The position numbers were made by a program, and so were the translations under genes. Below, piece by piece: positions 24,425-32,750 of a stretch of 64,000 nucleotides of DNA (positions within the stretch are counted from its first letter, which is position 1; each line of letters begins with the position of its first letter). The DNA is taken from positions 62,001 to 126,000 of the forward strand of contig CAWFEI010000007.1 in assembly GCA_963814915.1 (NCBI GenBank). Direction: 5' to 3'. Under the pieces are notes generated by a model. That model saw only the letters and a list, made by a program, of their open reading frames with translations. It was not told the origin of the DNA and did no database searches. Origin of the DNA: VRUE01 sp963814915 (GTDB lineage: Bacteria > Actinomycetota > Thermoleophilia > Solirubrobacterales > 70-9).

Positions 24425-25115
24425 CCAATGCGATCGCCACAGCATGGGCGCGCGTGTGCGCGCCCAGCTTGGCCAGCGAGTTGTGAACGTGAGACTTGAC
24501 CGTCTCGGGTGAGAGGAACAGGCGGTCCCCGATTTCACCGCTGTGGAGCCCCGAAGCGACCAACGTCATGACCTCGCGCTCGCGCTCGGTGAGCTGAAGG
24601 CGACCGCGCCCCTCTAAAACAACCGGAGCCCACGTCGCCTCGTGAGCCGGGGCGCTCTCATCCCCCTCGCCGGGTGGGATGAAGACAGACAGGTGACGTG
24701 CGGGCAACACGTTCGCTGTCGCGCTGAACTCGACCGAGATCGGCCCGCGGTCCGGGATGTACAGCTGGTACCAGCCCTCCGCCCCCCCGGCGGCCAAGAA
24801 CGCCCTCCACTTTTCATCGAGCCTCCTGCGCTCGCCCGGAGGCGTGAACTCGTCCATCGTGTGCCAAGGGATCTCCGCCCGGGCGATCCCCAACAGGTCA
24901 CACGCGGCGGCGTTGCCAGTCACCCAGCGTCGCTGGTCGTCGACGATCAGCATCGAGTGTGGCGATCGCTCAAATGCCCTCCAGAGACGCACCGATGCCT
25001 GCTGTGCGGACTCGTCATCGGCAAGAACTCGCGCGTTCTCGCCGTTGTCGGGCGGATCCGGGAAATTCACCGCGCTCTCCCTTGAACGTAGGCCACAGTC
25101 GTCTGGGACGGTCAA
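24396..25115 (-). CDS. PAS-LuxR transcriptional regulator
   Basis: A 239-aa regulator with a PAS domain at ~45-150 (ERSPHSMLIVDDQRRWVTGN, GIARAEIPWHTMDEF) and a LuxR/GerE helix-turn-helix at ~172-235 (LTEREREVMTLVASGLHSGE, LSPETVKSHVHNSLAKLG). There is no receiver domain, so it probably responds directly to a ligand or redox signal. The stop lies inside the end of the P450 gene, in convergent arrangement. The ~200 bp upstream, to 25313, are lower in GC and hold the divergent promoters of this gene and the HD-GYP gene; no clear motif was fixed there. Confidence 0.9.
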   Translation of the reverse strand: MTVPDDCGLRSRESAVNFPDPPDNGENARVLADDESAQQASVRLWRAFERSPHSMLIVDDQRRWVTGNAAACDLLGIARAEIPWHTMDEFTPPGERRRLDEKWRAFLAAGGAEGWYQLYIPDRGPISVEFSATANVLPARHLSVFIPPGEGDESAPAHEATWAPVVLEGRGRLQLTEREREVMTLVASGLHSGEIGDRLFLSPETVKSHVHNSLAKLGAHTRAHAVAIALVTGQIAWEA

Positions 25116-25313
25116 GCTTAGCGGCCATAGATTTGACTAGTAGAAGACCTTCGGCGCGAAATAACTTCGATATCCCCCAAACGGGTTAGCGAGGAGAGGC
25201 CAACGCGTGTCGCTGTGCGTTGTATTCGTGTGGTAATGGGGCTACCGTCGATCGGCTAGTCAGCTACGGACAACTAGTCCAATCCAAACCGGCAAAGGAC
25301 CGGCGGGGACCCT

Positions 25314-26792
25314 GTGGCAACTACGACCAAAGCCGATGCGAACGGCTCGACGCACGAGCGGCTCGGGGCGGCTCCTCGCGTCCTGATAACGGATGATCGA
25401 CCCGAGATGCTGCGGTTGGTCGATCATGCCCTCGGCGGGCGGTACCAGTGTGAGTTCGCGGGCACCGTCGCCGAGGCTCGGGAACAGCTCGCCACCTCCT
25501 CCTTCCAGCTCGCCCTGTGCGACATCCAGATGCTGGACGGGTCCGGGCTCGAGCTGGCCGAAGAAATCACCGAAGAGCACCCCGAGATCGCCGTCGTCCT
25601 GGTTACCGACAAAGACGATCCGGAGGTCGCGAAGAGGGCGTTTGGCCTCGGCAGCCATGGCGTCCACGGCTTCCTGGTCAAGCCGTTTTTGGCCGGGCAA
25701 CTTCTGATCACGGCCATGAATGCGCTGCGACGGCGCGAACTCGAAATCTCCGAGCGAGAGCGCAGGATCAACCTCGAAGAGCGAAGGCTGGCGATCATCG
25801 ACATGGCGCCGATGCCCATCTACGTCAAGGACAGTGCCTACCGCTACGTCTTCGCCAATGCGCAGGCGGATGACCTGGCGGGGCTGGAACCGGGTCAGCT
25901 CCTCGGCAAGACCGACGAGGAGATCATGGCCCCCGAGGCGATGACACAAACCCGTGGCGTCGATCGTGGGGTGCTCGAAGAGGGCACGACGTATAGGGCA
26001 GAAGACACGCTTGAGATCGCCGGCGTCGAGCGAGCCTTTCAAACGGTCAAGTTCCCGCTTTTCGACGAGAGTGGTCGAGCCACGGCGGTCTGCGGCATCT
26101 CGACCGATATCACCGCCCAGAAGGAGGCCCTGAGGCTGCGTGACGAGCTGGCGGTCGGCCAGCAGCGGGCAATCGACGAGCTGCGGCTGTCGCGCCAGGA
26201 GACGGTCGAACGACTGACCAAAGCGATCGAGCTTCACGACCTTTCCACCGGAAAGCACGTCAACCGCATGGCCAGGATCGCCGCCTTCCTGGGGACCCTG
26301 CTCGGCCTCGACCCCCATCGGGTCCGCCTGCTGCGGGTGGCGGCTCCGATGCATGACGTCGGCAAGATCGCCACCCCGGACGCAATCCTTCACAAGCCCG
26401 GCCCCCTGACGCTCGAGGAGCATGAGGACATGGAACGCCACACGACGGTCGGCCATGAGATCCTCGCCAACTCCAAGAGCGAGCTGCTCCGCATGGCGTC
26501 AGCTATCGCGCTGACGCACCACGAGCACTATGACGGCAGCGGTTACCCCCAAGGCCTTGCCGGAGAGGAGATCCCGCTCGAGGGCAGGATCGCCGCGCTC
26601 GCCGATGTTTTCGATGCGCTGCTCAGCGACCGTTACTACCGGTCCGCCCTTGCCGTCGACGAAGCCGTCGAGATCATCAACCGGGGTAGGGGCAGCCACT
26701 TCGATCCCCGGGTGGTCGATGCGCTGCTCGACCACCTCGACGAAGCCATCGCCTTGCGGTGCGAGCCGGACGAAGTGGTCAACCTGGACTGA
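25314..26792 (+). CDS. Response regulator with PAS and HD-GYP domains (c-di-GMP phosphodiesterase)
   Basis: A 492-aa protein: receiver domain ~22-140 (ITDDRPEML acidic pair, phosphoacceptor Asp in LCDIQMLDGSG, Lys in GFLVKPF), PAS ~155-280 (MAPMPIYVKDSAYRYVFAN) and HD-GYP ~300-480. The catalytic HD-GYP signatures are complete: APMHDVGKIATPD, THHEHYDGSGYPQGL and RIAALADVFDALLSDRYY. It should hydrolyse cyclic di-GMP under two-component control; the cognate kinase is not nearby. GTG start 25314. The frame directly after its stop continues into a nuclease remnant. Confidence 0.92.
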   Translation: MATTTKADANGSTHERLGAAPRVLITDDRPEMLRLVDHALGGRYQCEFAGTVAEAREQLATSSFQLALCDIQMLDGSGLELAEEITEEHPEIAVVLVTDKDDPEVAKRAFGLGSHGVHGFLVKPFLAGQLLITAMNALRRRELEISERERRINLEERRLAIIDMAPMPIYVKDSAYRYVFANAQADDLAGLEPGQLLGKTDEEIMAPEAMTQTRGVDRGVLEEGTTYRAEDTLEIAGVERAFQTVKFPLFDESGRATAVCGISTDITAQKEALRLRDELAVGQQRAIDELRLSRQETVERLTKAIELHDLSTGKHVNRMARIAAFLGTLLGLDPHRVRLLRVAAPMHDVGKIATPDAILHKPGPLTLEEHEDMERHTTVGHEILANSKSELLRMASAIALTHHEHYDGSGYPQGLAGEEIPLEGRIAALADVFDALLSDRYYRSALAVDEAVEIINRGRGSHFDPRVVDALLDHLDEAIALRCEPDEVVNLD

Positions 26793-26990
26793 TTCGACCG
26801 CTACGGACGCCTGCTTGCCTACGCGATCCGGGGCGGAAGGCTCAACCTGAACCGCGCCCAGGTGCGCCGGGGGTGGGCCGAGGTCTACACCGGGGCCCCC
26901 TTCAAGCAGGTCCGTTCATTCCGGAATGCCCAGCGGAAGGCGCGCAAGGAAGACCGCAGTGTTTGGCGGCACGACGCCATGCTTCCACGA
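26793..26990 (+). pseudogene. Thermonuclease (SNase) C-terminal remnant
   Basis: Translating from 26793 gives FDRYGRLLAYAIRGG, then LNRAQVRRGWAEVY and FRNAQRKARKEDRSVW. These are the second half of a staphylococcal-nuclease fold, including the Arg of the YGR strand. The N-terminal half with the VDGDT and IDTPE active-site motifs is missing and no start codon is appropriate. It abuts, in frame, the stop codon of the HD-GYP gene. An intact homologue lies at 50383-50901 (DIYGRLLAYVYL). I interpret it as the relic of a deleted gene. Confidence 0.72.
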
Positions 26991-27025
26991 TCCCCGCCTC
27001 AGAGCGGTGGATCTAGACTCGCGGT

Positions 27026-27631
27026 ATGAGGTTGCGTCCTGCGGTGTTTGTTCTTGCCGGCCTCGCCGGGCTGCTCTACACAACGCGGTTGCGCCGCCGG
27101 ATCCTCACCTGGGGAGCTACCGAGGAGGAGGCAGCATCGCGATTTCCGGGGGACGAGCTGCTCGAGGACGCCGATGGCGTCTCCACCCGGGCGATCGAGA
27201 TCGACGCCTCTGCCGTCGACGTTTGGCCCTGGCTGGCGCAGATCGGTCCTTCGCCCCGCGGGGGTGCGTATACCTACGACTGGATCGAGAACCTGCTCCG
27301 TCTCGACATGCACAGTGTCGACCATGTCCTCCCGGAGTTCCAACACCCTCAGGTCGGCGAAGTGATCGGCCTCGGCGAGAACCGCATGCGCCTGGAGCGG
27401 GTCGAGCCCGAGCACGTGATCAGTTGGCGCTCGGAGGACGGCAACTGGGTCTGGACCTTTCTGCTCGCCGAGCGGAACGCCACGACGCGGCTGATCAGCC
27501 GCAACCGGTTTCGCCTCCCTACGCTCGGCTCACGCATCGGCATGCTGCCGATGGAGCCCGGTTCGTTGGTGATGGAGCGAAAGATGTTGCGAGGGATCAA
27601 GCAGCGCGCCGAGCGCCGAACTCCCCCGTGA
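27026..27631 (+). CDS. SRPBCC-fold protein
   Basis: A 201-aa protein with one N-terminal hydrophobic segment (RPAVFVLAGLAGLLYTT), then a START/SRPBCC ligand-binding domain. TRAIEIDASAVDVWPWLAQIG is its first strand and helix, and GAYTYDWIENLL, VGEVIGLGENRMRL and WVWTFLLAERNATTRLISRN follow. Members bind hydrophobic ligands; no enzymatic residue is recognised. TAGACT lies 6 nt before the ATG, giving a leaderless start. It stands alone between two degenerate loci. Confidence 0.82.
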   Translation: MRLRPAVFVLAGLAGLLYTTRLRRRILTWGATEEEAASRFPGDELLEDADGVSTRAIEIDASAVDVWPWLAQIGPSPRGGAYTYDWIENLLRLDMHSVDHVLPEFQHPQVGEVIGLGENRMRLERVEPEHVISWRSEDGNWVWTFLLAERNATTRLISRNRFRLPTLGSRIGMLPMEPGSLVMERKMLRGIKQRAERRTPP

Positions 27632-27739
27632 CGGGGTTGTCGAGCGAGTCCCCGGCCGTCCTCGGCTTGGTCGCCGGCTCCAGGATGGGAGGGCAACTCA
27701 TCGTCGCGATTGTAGGTGTTAGGCCGACGCGGTCAGCCG

Positions 27740-28191
27740 ATGGCAAGCGGTTGGGTCGTTTGTAGCATCGAGCGATTCGTGTCCGGCGCAAGGGGCCTCG
27801 ACATAACCGCGACGATCGGCGGGCGCAACGTCTCGCGCGCCGAGGTCTTGGCATGGGAGGCACGCCGCGCGGCCAGGGTCTGCAAGAAGCTCGGCGTCAG
27901 TGCGCCGCTCGAGGATCTGGCCGCGCGGCGCTCGATGACGCCGACACCGACGCGGTCACCACCCAGGCGGACCCCGCGTTTCCGGTTCAGTGGATCGCCG
28001 TGGGCGGCACCGGCGGCGACGGCCCGCCCACCGGAGCGATCCGCCACCAATTTCACGACGAGCCGAGCGGCTTCGCGGCTCGCCTCACGGGCGAGTTCCC
28101 GGTGGCCACCCCACCCTGGCTGATCCGCGCGCACCAGTGGCACCTTGCCTGTGAGTTCTCCAACTGGATCGAGGCCGCGAGCGCCGCGTAA
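27740..28191 (+). pseudogene. Unknown protein gene interrupted by a frameshift
   Basis: From ATG 27740 the frame reads ASGWVVCSIERFVSG...VSRAEVLAWEARRAARVCKK. G/C-third-base bias then switches near 27925 to another frame (DDADTDAVTTQADPAF...GEFPVATPPWLIRAHQW) running to 28191. Both halves look coding and join without a gap in length, so one ~150-aa gene with a single-base indel is the simplest reading. I do not recognise the family. Either a pseudogene or a sequence error. Confidence 0.45.
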
Positions 28192-28225
28192 CGCGATCGC
28201 CAAGAGCGGCTCGAGGAACCTCTTC

Positions 28226-28612
28226 CTAGTACGCGCCCCCGCCCACCAACGGCATGCGGGCGAAGAAGAAGAACCAGATCTCGAAGATGATCGCCGCCAC
28301 GACGACGTTTGCGACGAGCATCCGCTCGACTGCGCTGAGCGGATGCGCGGGCTCGGCGAAATCTCCGCTGGCGTCCTCGTCGCGCATGCTGCGCAGCCAC
28401 GACGCTCTTCGGCGCTTCTCGGGCGGAGCGCCGCTGAGGCGCTTGTAGCTCGCGTTGAGTGTGTTCAGGATCACGAGCAGCGCCAGCTCGATCGCCGCCA
28501 GGGCGACAAGGACGAGCACCACGGCGGTGAAGCTCAAGATTTGATCGGGGACGCGCGAGCCGATCCACAGCGCCAGCAGCGGCGCGCCGGTCCAGATGTT
28601 GATGATCTCCAT
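28226..28612 (-). CDS. Small two-helix membrane protein
   Basis: A 128-aa protein with an N-terminal amphipathic region, hydrophobic segment ILSFTAVVLVLVALAAIELALL (two parts around residue 25-48) and a second one near the end, MLVANVVVAAIIFEIWFFFF. A charged loop (PPEKRRRASWLRSMRDED) sits between. ATG 28612 has GGAGGAAGCG directly before it, better than the TTG at 28633. The YKRLSGAPPEKRRR stretch recalls low-affinity transporter-like membrane proteins, but I would not assign a function. Confidence 0.68.
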   Translation of the reverse strand: MEIINIWTGAPLLALWIGSRVPDQILSFTAVVLVLVALAAIELALLVILNTLNASYKRLSGAPPEKRRRASWLRSMRDEDASGDFAEPAHPLSAVERMLVANVVVAAIIFEIWFFFFARMPLVGGGAY

Positions 28613-28732
28613 CGCTTCCTCCGCTTTCTTCAACCCGACTCCTCCTCGCTTGCCTGCCGATCCGGCGAGGCGTGCCGGGGCGGGCGGTCGGTCGGTACCG
28701 GCCTCTTCGGCCGGAAATGTTCAGTCGTTGGT

Positions 28733-28824
28733 GGGGAGAACTGATGGCCGCCACTGGGGAGATTTGGTGTCCGCCAGCGGGGAGATCCGATGGCCGTCTA
28801 TGGGGAGAATTTCATGGCCGCCGT
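28733..28824. repeat. Four tandem 23-bp repeats, possible insertion-element end
   Basis: Four consecutive 23-bp units begin at 28733, 28756, 28779 and 28802, each GGGGAGA followed by a variable 5-6 nt and TGGCCGCC-like sequence. They abut the premature stop of the regulator gene at 28824. Multiple short repeats of this pattern at an element end recall IS21-type termini, but no transposase is present in the window. Confidence 0.65.
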
Positions 28825-29636
28825 CAGGCCTCGCCGGTTGCGAGGCTGACGCGATGCTCGGCCTCCGCGCTGACCGCTCGCTCCAGCTCCTCGAACGAGA
28901 TCGGGCGCTTGGCGCCCAGCCACACCCAGGCGATCCCGGCGCTTCGCGGGACGAGCAGTAACCGGCAGCCGAGCGTTTCGGCCAGGCGCCTGAGATCCGA
29001 ATCCCTGCCCTTTCCCACGGCGATCATGCCGATGTGCCAGGCCTGGAGGTCGTAGTCGAGCTCTGGAGATTCCGACGTCTGACCTGCCAACAGGCGTCGA
29101 ACGGCCCTTTCGCGACGCCAGGCGTCCGGGTCGCGTTCCAAGCGCGCCACCTCGTCGTTGTACTCCGCCGAGACAACGCTCATCAGACGGTCGCCGTGCC
29201 GAGTCTGGATCTCCACCAAATAGGGCAGCGCCCCCGCGGGCAGGTCGGCGATCTCCGAGCTCACGAACTCGAAGCAGAGGGTCGTGGTCGCGTAATAGCC
29301 GCGCATCACATCCTCCAGCGCCACCCCGGCGCGCGCCAGCCGGCGGACCTGTGCCTTCACGGAGGGCGGCAACTGCGGAACCCAACTTGCTCCGTGCCCT
29401 ATGACTTCTCCGATCAGTTCGACGAGCGCTCTCGCTGCGTCGCGCAGCCCGGCCATCTCTTCTGCGTCGCTGCTGGTCGCCAGCTCGATATTCAGGGCCG
29501 CGGTGACGATCGCCTCCTCGATCTCCGCCGTTCTGGCTTGCAGGTCTTGGAGCAGCCGCGTCCGCAGTGCCTCGAGCTGGTCCGATTCGCCTCCGTGGCC
29601 GTCCGTGCCGCCGCCGTTTACCGCACGCTCGCCCAT
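28824..29636 (-). pseudogene. PucR/RsbRD-type regulator truncated after the sensory half
   Basis: Codes 270 aa. An N-terminal RsbRD/GAF-like helical domain (~20-165; ALVELIGEVIGHGASWVPQL, MRGYYATTTLCFEFV) precedes a GGDEF-like region of PucR proteins (LDYDLQAWHIGMIAVGKG, LLLVPRSAGIAWVWLG). Full-length relatives continue into a PucR C-terminal helix-turn-helix; here the frame stops at RVSLATGEA, exactly where the four 23-bp repeats start. The DNA-binding half is therefore lost, most likely through an insertion-element event. ATG 29636 starts it. Confidence 0.75.
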
Positions 29637-29734
29637 CCTTCTGCTGTAAGCGAGCCCGGAAGGACCGCAATACGCAGAGACGGCCCGGAAAACCGGGCCG
29701 TCTCTGCGTCGCGAATCCAGATCTGGGGCCGGCC

Positions 29735-32691
29735 TCAGCGAAGCGCGCTGGCGCGGGCGACCCGCGCCCGCCGGTGGCTGGAGCGCTTGGCCTTGCGCTT
29801 GCTCCCACAGCGCACCTGCATCACCGTCCTGTTCTTGAACCGCTTGCCGTTTTGGCCGAGGCCGACGATGTTGGCGCGGTTGCGGCCTCGCTTCACGCAA
29901 ATGTTGCGGCTGTTGACGATCAGTCCCTTCTTGCCGCCCTGCATCTTCAGGATCACCCTGGAGAGCGGGGCGTCGGGGGCGTCTTCGACCGTCGCGCGGA
30001 TGCCGCCCCGCACGGAGTCGATCCTGGTCGCGACCTCTACGTCGACGAGGCCGTGCAGGTCGAAGACCATGTCGGGCAGCTTGTGGTTTGAGCTCCTGAG
30101 GCATACCGGGCCCTGGAGGGGTTCGTCCAGCAGCGGGGTCCAAGCCTTGACGTAGCCGTAGCGGGCCGCCTTGGGGCAGGCCTTGGCGGCGAACTGGACC
30201 CTGGTGCAGATCGTGCGGATGTGGCCCTGTTCGAGGAAGGCGCTCCTCGGCAGGCGGACAACCAGGCCCTTGATGTTGGCGTCGCCCTTCTTCGGGCTGT
30301 AGACGGCCTTCAGGCCCGGGTAGTTGCCTCGCCTCGTGCCTCCCTTGAGGTGCAGGCCGAGGTGGGGCTTGAAGCCCAGGTTCAGGCAGTTGGCCGCCTG
30401 GTAGCGGGTCGAGAGGTCGACCGGCTTGTCGTCGAAGGGGTTGATCTCGTCGAGGTAGCTCCCGAACAACGTCGCCTTCGTGCTCGATTCATCACAGCTT
30501 GTCGGGTTGAGGATGAAGTTTGGCCGGTCGACGTTGACCCTCAGGTCCCGCAACTTCAAGACGATCCCCTTGATGATGTGGGGGATCGGGTCTGAGTTGG
30601 CGCCGTCGACTTCGACTTCGGCCGTCTTCGGGTTGAGCGTCAGCGCCAGGCGCACCGCGACCGTGCCGGCGTCGAAGGGGCCGGCGATCGCCGGGGTGAT
30701 CGCGATCACGCTCAATGGGTCCCCGTTGTAGGGGCCTCCCAGGTAAATCTTGCCCTTGACGTAGGTGAGGGCCGATCCGACTCCCGCCCCGGCAACGGTG
30801 TGGCCGATCTCAGAGCCAGCCGGGCAACTCGGGTCCGCGAGCTCCTGGCGGCCGGTCTTCTGCTTGGCAACCGCCACCGCGTAGGGGCCGCATTTCTCCA
30901 CGCCCGCCAGGGAGCCGAGGACTCCCGGGGGCAGGACGGAGGAGAACTTGGTCATGTCCTGTTCTCCGTCTTCGCGGAGCAGGCGCATGTCGAAGGGGCG
31001 AAGCTCCCTGCGTTGTTGTTGATCGAGCCCGCTTCGAACTCGGGGTCGAAGGGGGGCACGCCGCCCGCGGGGCAGGCGCCTCCGTCCTTGCCCTTGGTGA
31101 TGTCGAAGCTCGAGGTCGTGGTCACCGGTTCGTCCGGGTTGGCCCAGGACCAGAACTTCGCCTCGGTCGTGTATTTGCCGCAGGTCGCCGGGGTGACCAG
31201 AGCCGAACGCACTCCTTCCTTGAAGTGGAAGTTGAAGTGGCTGAAGGGCACCTGTGGGATGTTGTCGAGCGTCGCCACCAGCCGTCCGGTGGTCGGGTCG
31301 GGCTCGACCTTCATCGGCAGCGTGACCAATGCCCCGATGTCGGTGTTGCGCAGCACCAGGTAGAGCGCAATCAAGGAATCGAACGGGTTCTCCTTGCCAG
31401 GTTCGGTCGTCGTCGGGTCGTCCTGCTCGGCCAGGTAGACCGAACCTTCAACCCGCTCGTCGACCAGCGGGGATTCCAGGCTCAGCGTGCCGATCTTAGA
31501 ATCGTTCGGGCAGCCCTCGCCGGGCGCGGAATGGAGCGACTCGCGCGCATAGTCAGCCGGCGTGCAGACAGCCAGTCCTTCGCCCACCGAAGGGTTGATC
31601 GTCACGCCCGCGGGCAGGGTCACCTGGGCCTTCTTTGCCTGGGTTTCCTCCAGGCCGGTCGGATTGACCAGGCCTTCGTCGTTGAAGTCGACGTTGAAGT
31701 CCAGGCCGGTCCCCGTCTCCGCCGAATCGGCGCTCGGCGCCGATTCGACTGTCGGGTTGAGCTCGAGTTTGCCGCAGCCCGTCTGCCCGAGCGGGTTGGG
31801 TGGCGTCGCCTTGTCGAGCGTGGCGATGGTTTCGCGCAGCCATACCCCCGGTTCGTTCCAGGAGTCGAATTCCAGGCCTGCCGTGAGCTGCCCGGTGCAG
31901 CTGCCCGGCGAGGTCAGGAAGGGCTTGACCGCCGCGTTGGACGGGCAGGCGGTCGGCGAGCCGACCAACGTCAGCTCCAGTTCGCCGTTGGTGACGGCGA
32001 TGTCCTGCAGATTGGTGATCGCACACGGCCCGCGAGATAGATCGTGGCTCGGGTCCGCGGGCACGCCCCACAGTTCCAGCGTCCCGCCGAAGATCGGAAC
32101 TGCCTGTGGGAAGTCGGCGATCGTCCCCACGACGTTGTTCACGCTGCCCGGCTTCACCCCGATATCGATCGTGACAAGGACACCCAAGACGTCAAAACCA
32201 AGCCGCACCGGCACGCCGGGGGGCGGCTCGAGGTTGTATACCGGGAGCGGCGCCAACACACCAAGCCCTGGAGGGGCCAACAGCTGGGGAGCCATGAGCC
32301 CCACCGCCGTGTTGTCGTCGCAGAGTGGAAACGGGAACCCGCCCACCAGTTCCGACGCGAGGAAATCGGCTGACGAGCACCTCGGCATTACCGTCGCATT
32401 GCCGAGGAAGCCCGGTGGCATTTCGGTGACGAGGTCCTTCAGCTGACCGTCGACGCGAAACGGCGGGGAAAAGGTTCCCGTCAAGCTGCTGTTCAGCTGC
32501 AGGGAGGTGGTTACCGAGTATGGATGCGAGCCGGCCTGGGTCTGGCGGCTGCGATCCTGCTTGTTGAAGGTCAAGTAGGTTTCGTGGAGGCCAAAGTCGG
32601 CGTTCGCCGAAGCAGCCAATGCCGCCGACACGAGCAGCGCCGCGCCAAGCATCAGCGTGGCCTTTAGCCTGCGTGGGGCAAACCAGTTCAT
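29735..32691 (-). CDS. Large secreted protein with basic C-terminal tail (one frameshift)
   Basis: About 985 aa when a one-base deletion in the G4 run at 30995-30998 is bridged: the upstream frame ends SINNNAGSFAP and the downstream frame resumes FDMRLLREDGEQDMTKFSS. ATG 32691 follows AAAAAGGAGACCGCGAAG. A signal peptide (LKATLMLGAALLVSAALAASANA) leads a Cys-containing, beta-rich extracellular protein. The last ~60 residues are Lys/Arg-rich (KRKAKRSSHRRARVARASALR at the end). Similar proteins are frequent in Solirubrobacterales; function unknown. It lies 59 bp downstream of another secreted protein gene with a similar tail. Confidence 0.75.
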
Positions 32692-32750
32692 CTTCGCGGT
32701 CTCCTTTTTGGCTGAAGAGGTCGTCGCGGGGCGCGTAACGTGGGAGCTCC

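Noticed and set aside
26926..27765. 279-residue frame after the HD-GYP gene
   Set aside because: It overlaps the SRPBCC gene in another frame and shows no domain; the nuclease remnant explains the first part.
28733..28824. CRISPR-like array
   Set aside because: The 23-bp units are contiguous with no spacers and no cas gene occurs in the window.
32581..32606. Fifth palindromic repeat suggested by AAAGTCGG
   Set aside because: The partner half-site is missing; it is ordinary coding sequence of the secreted protein.
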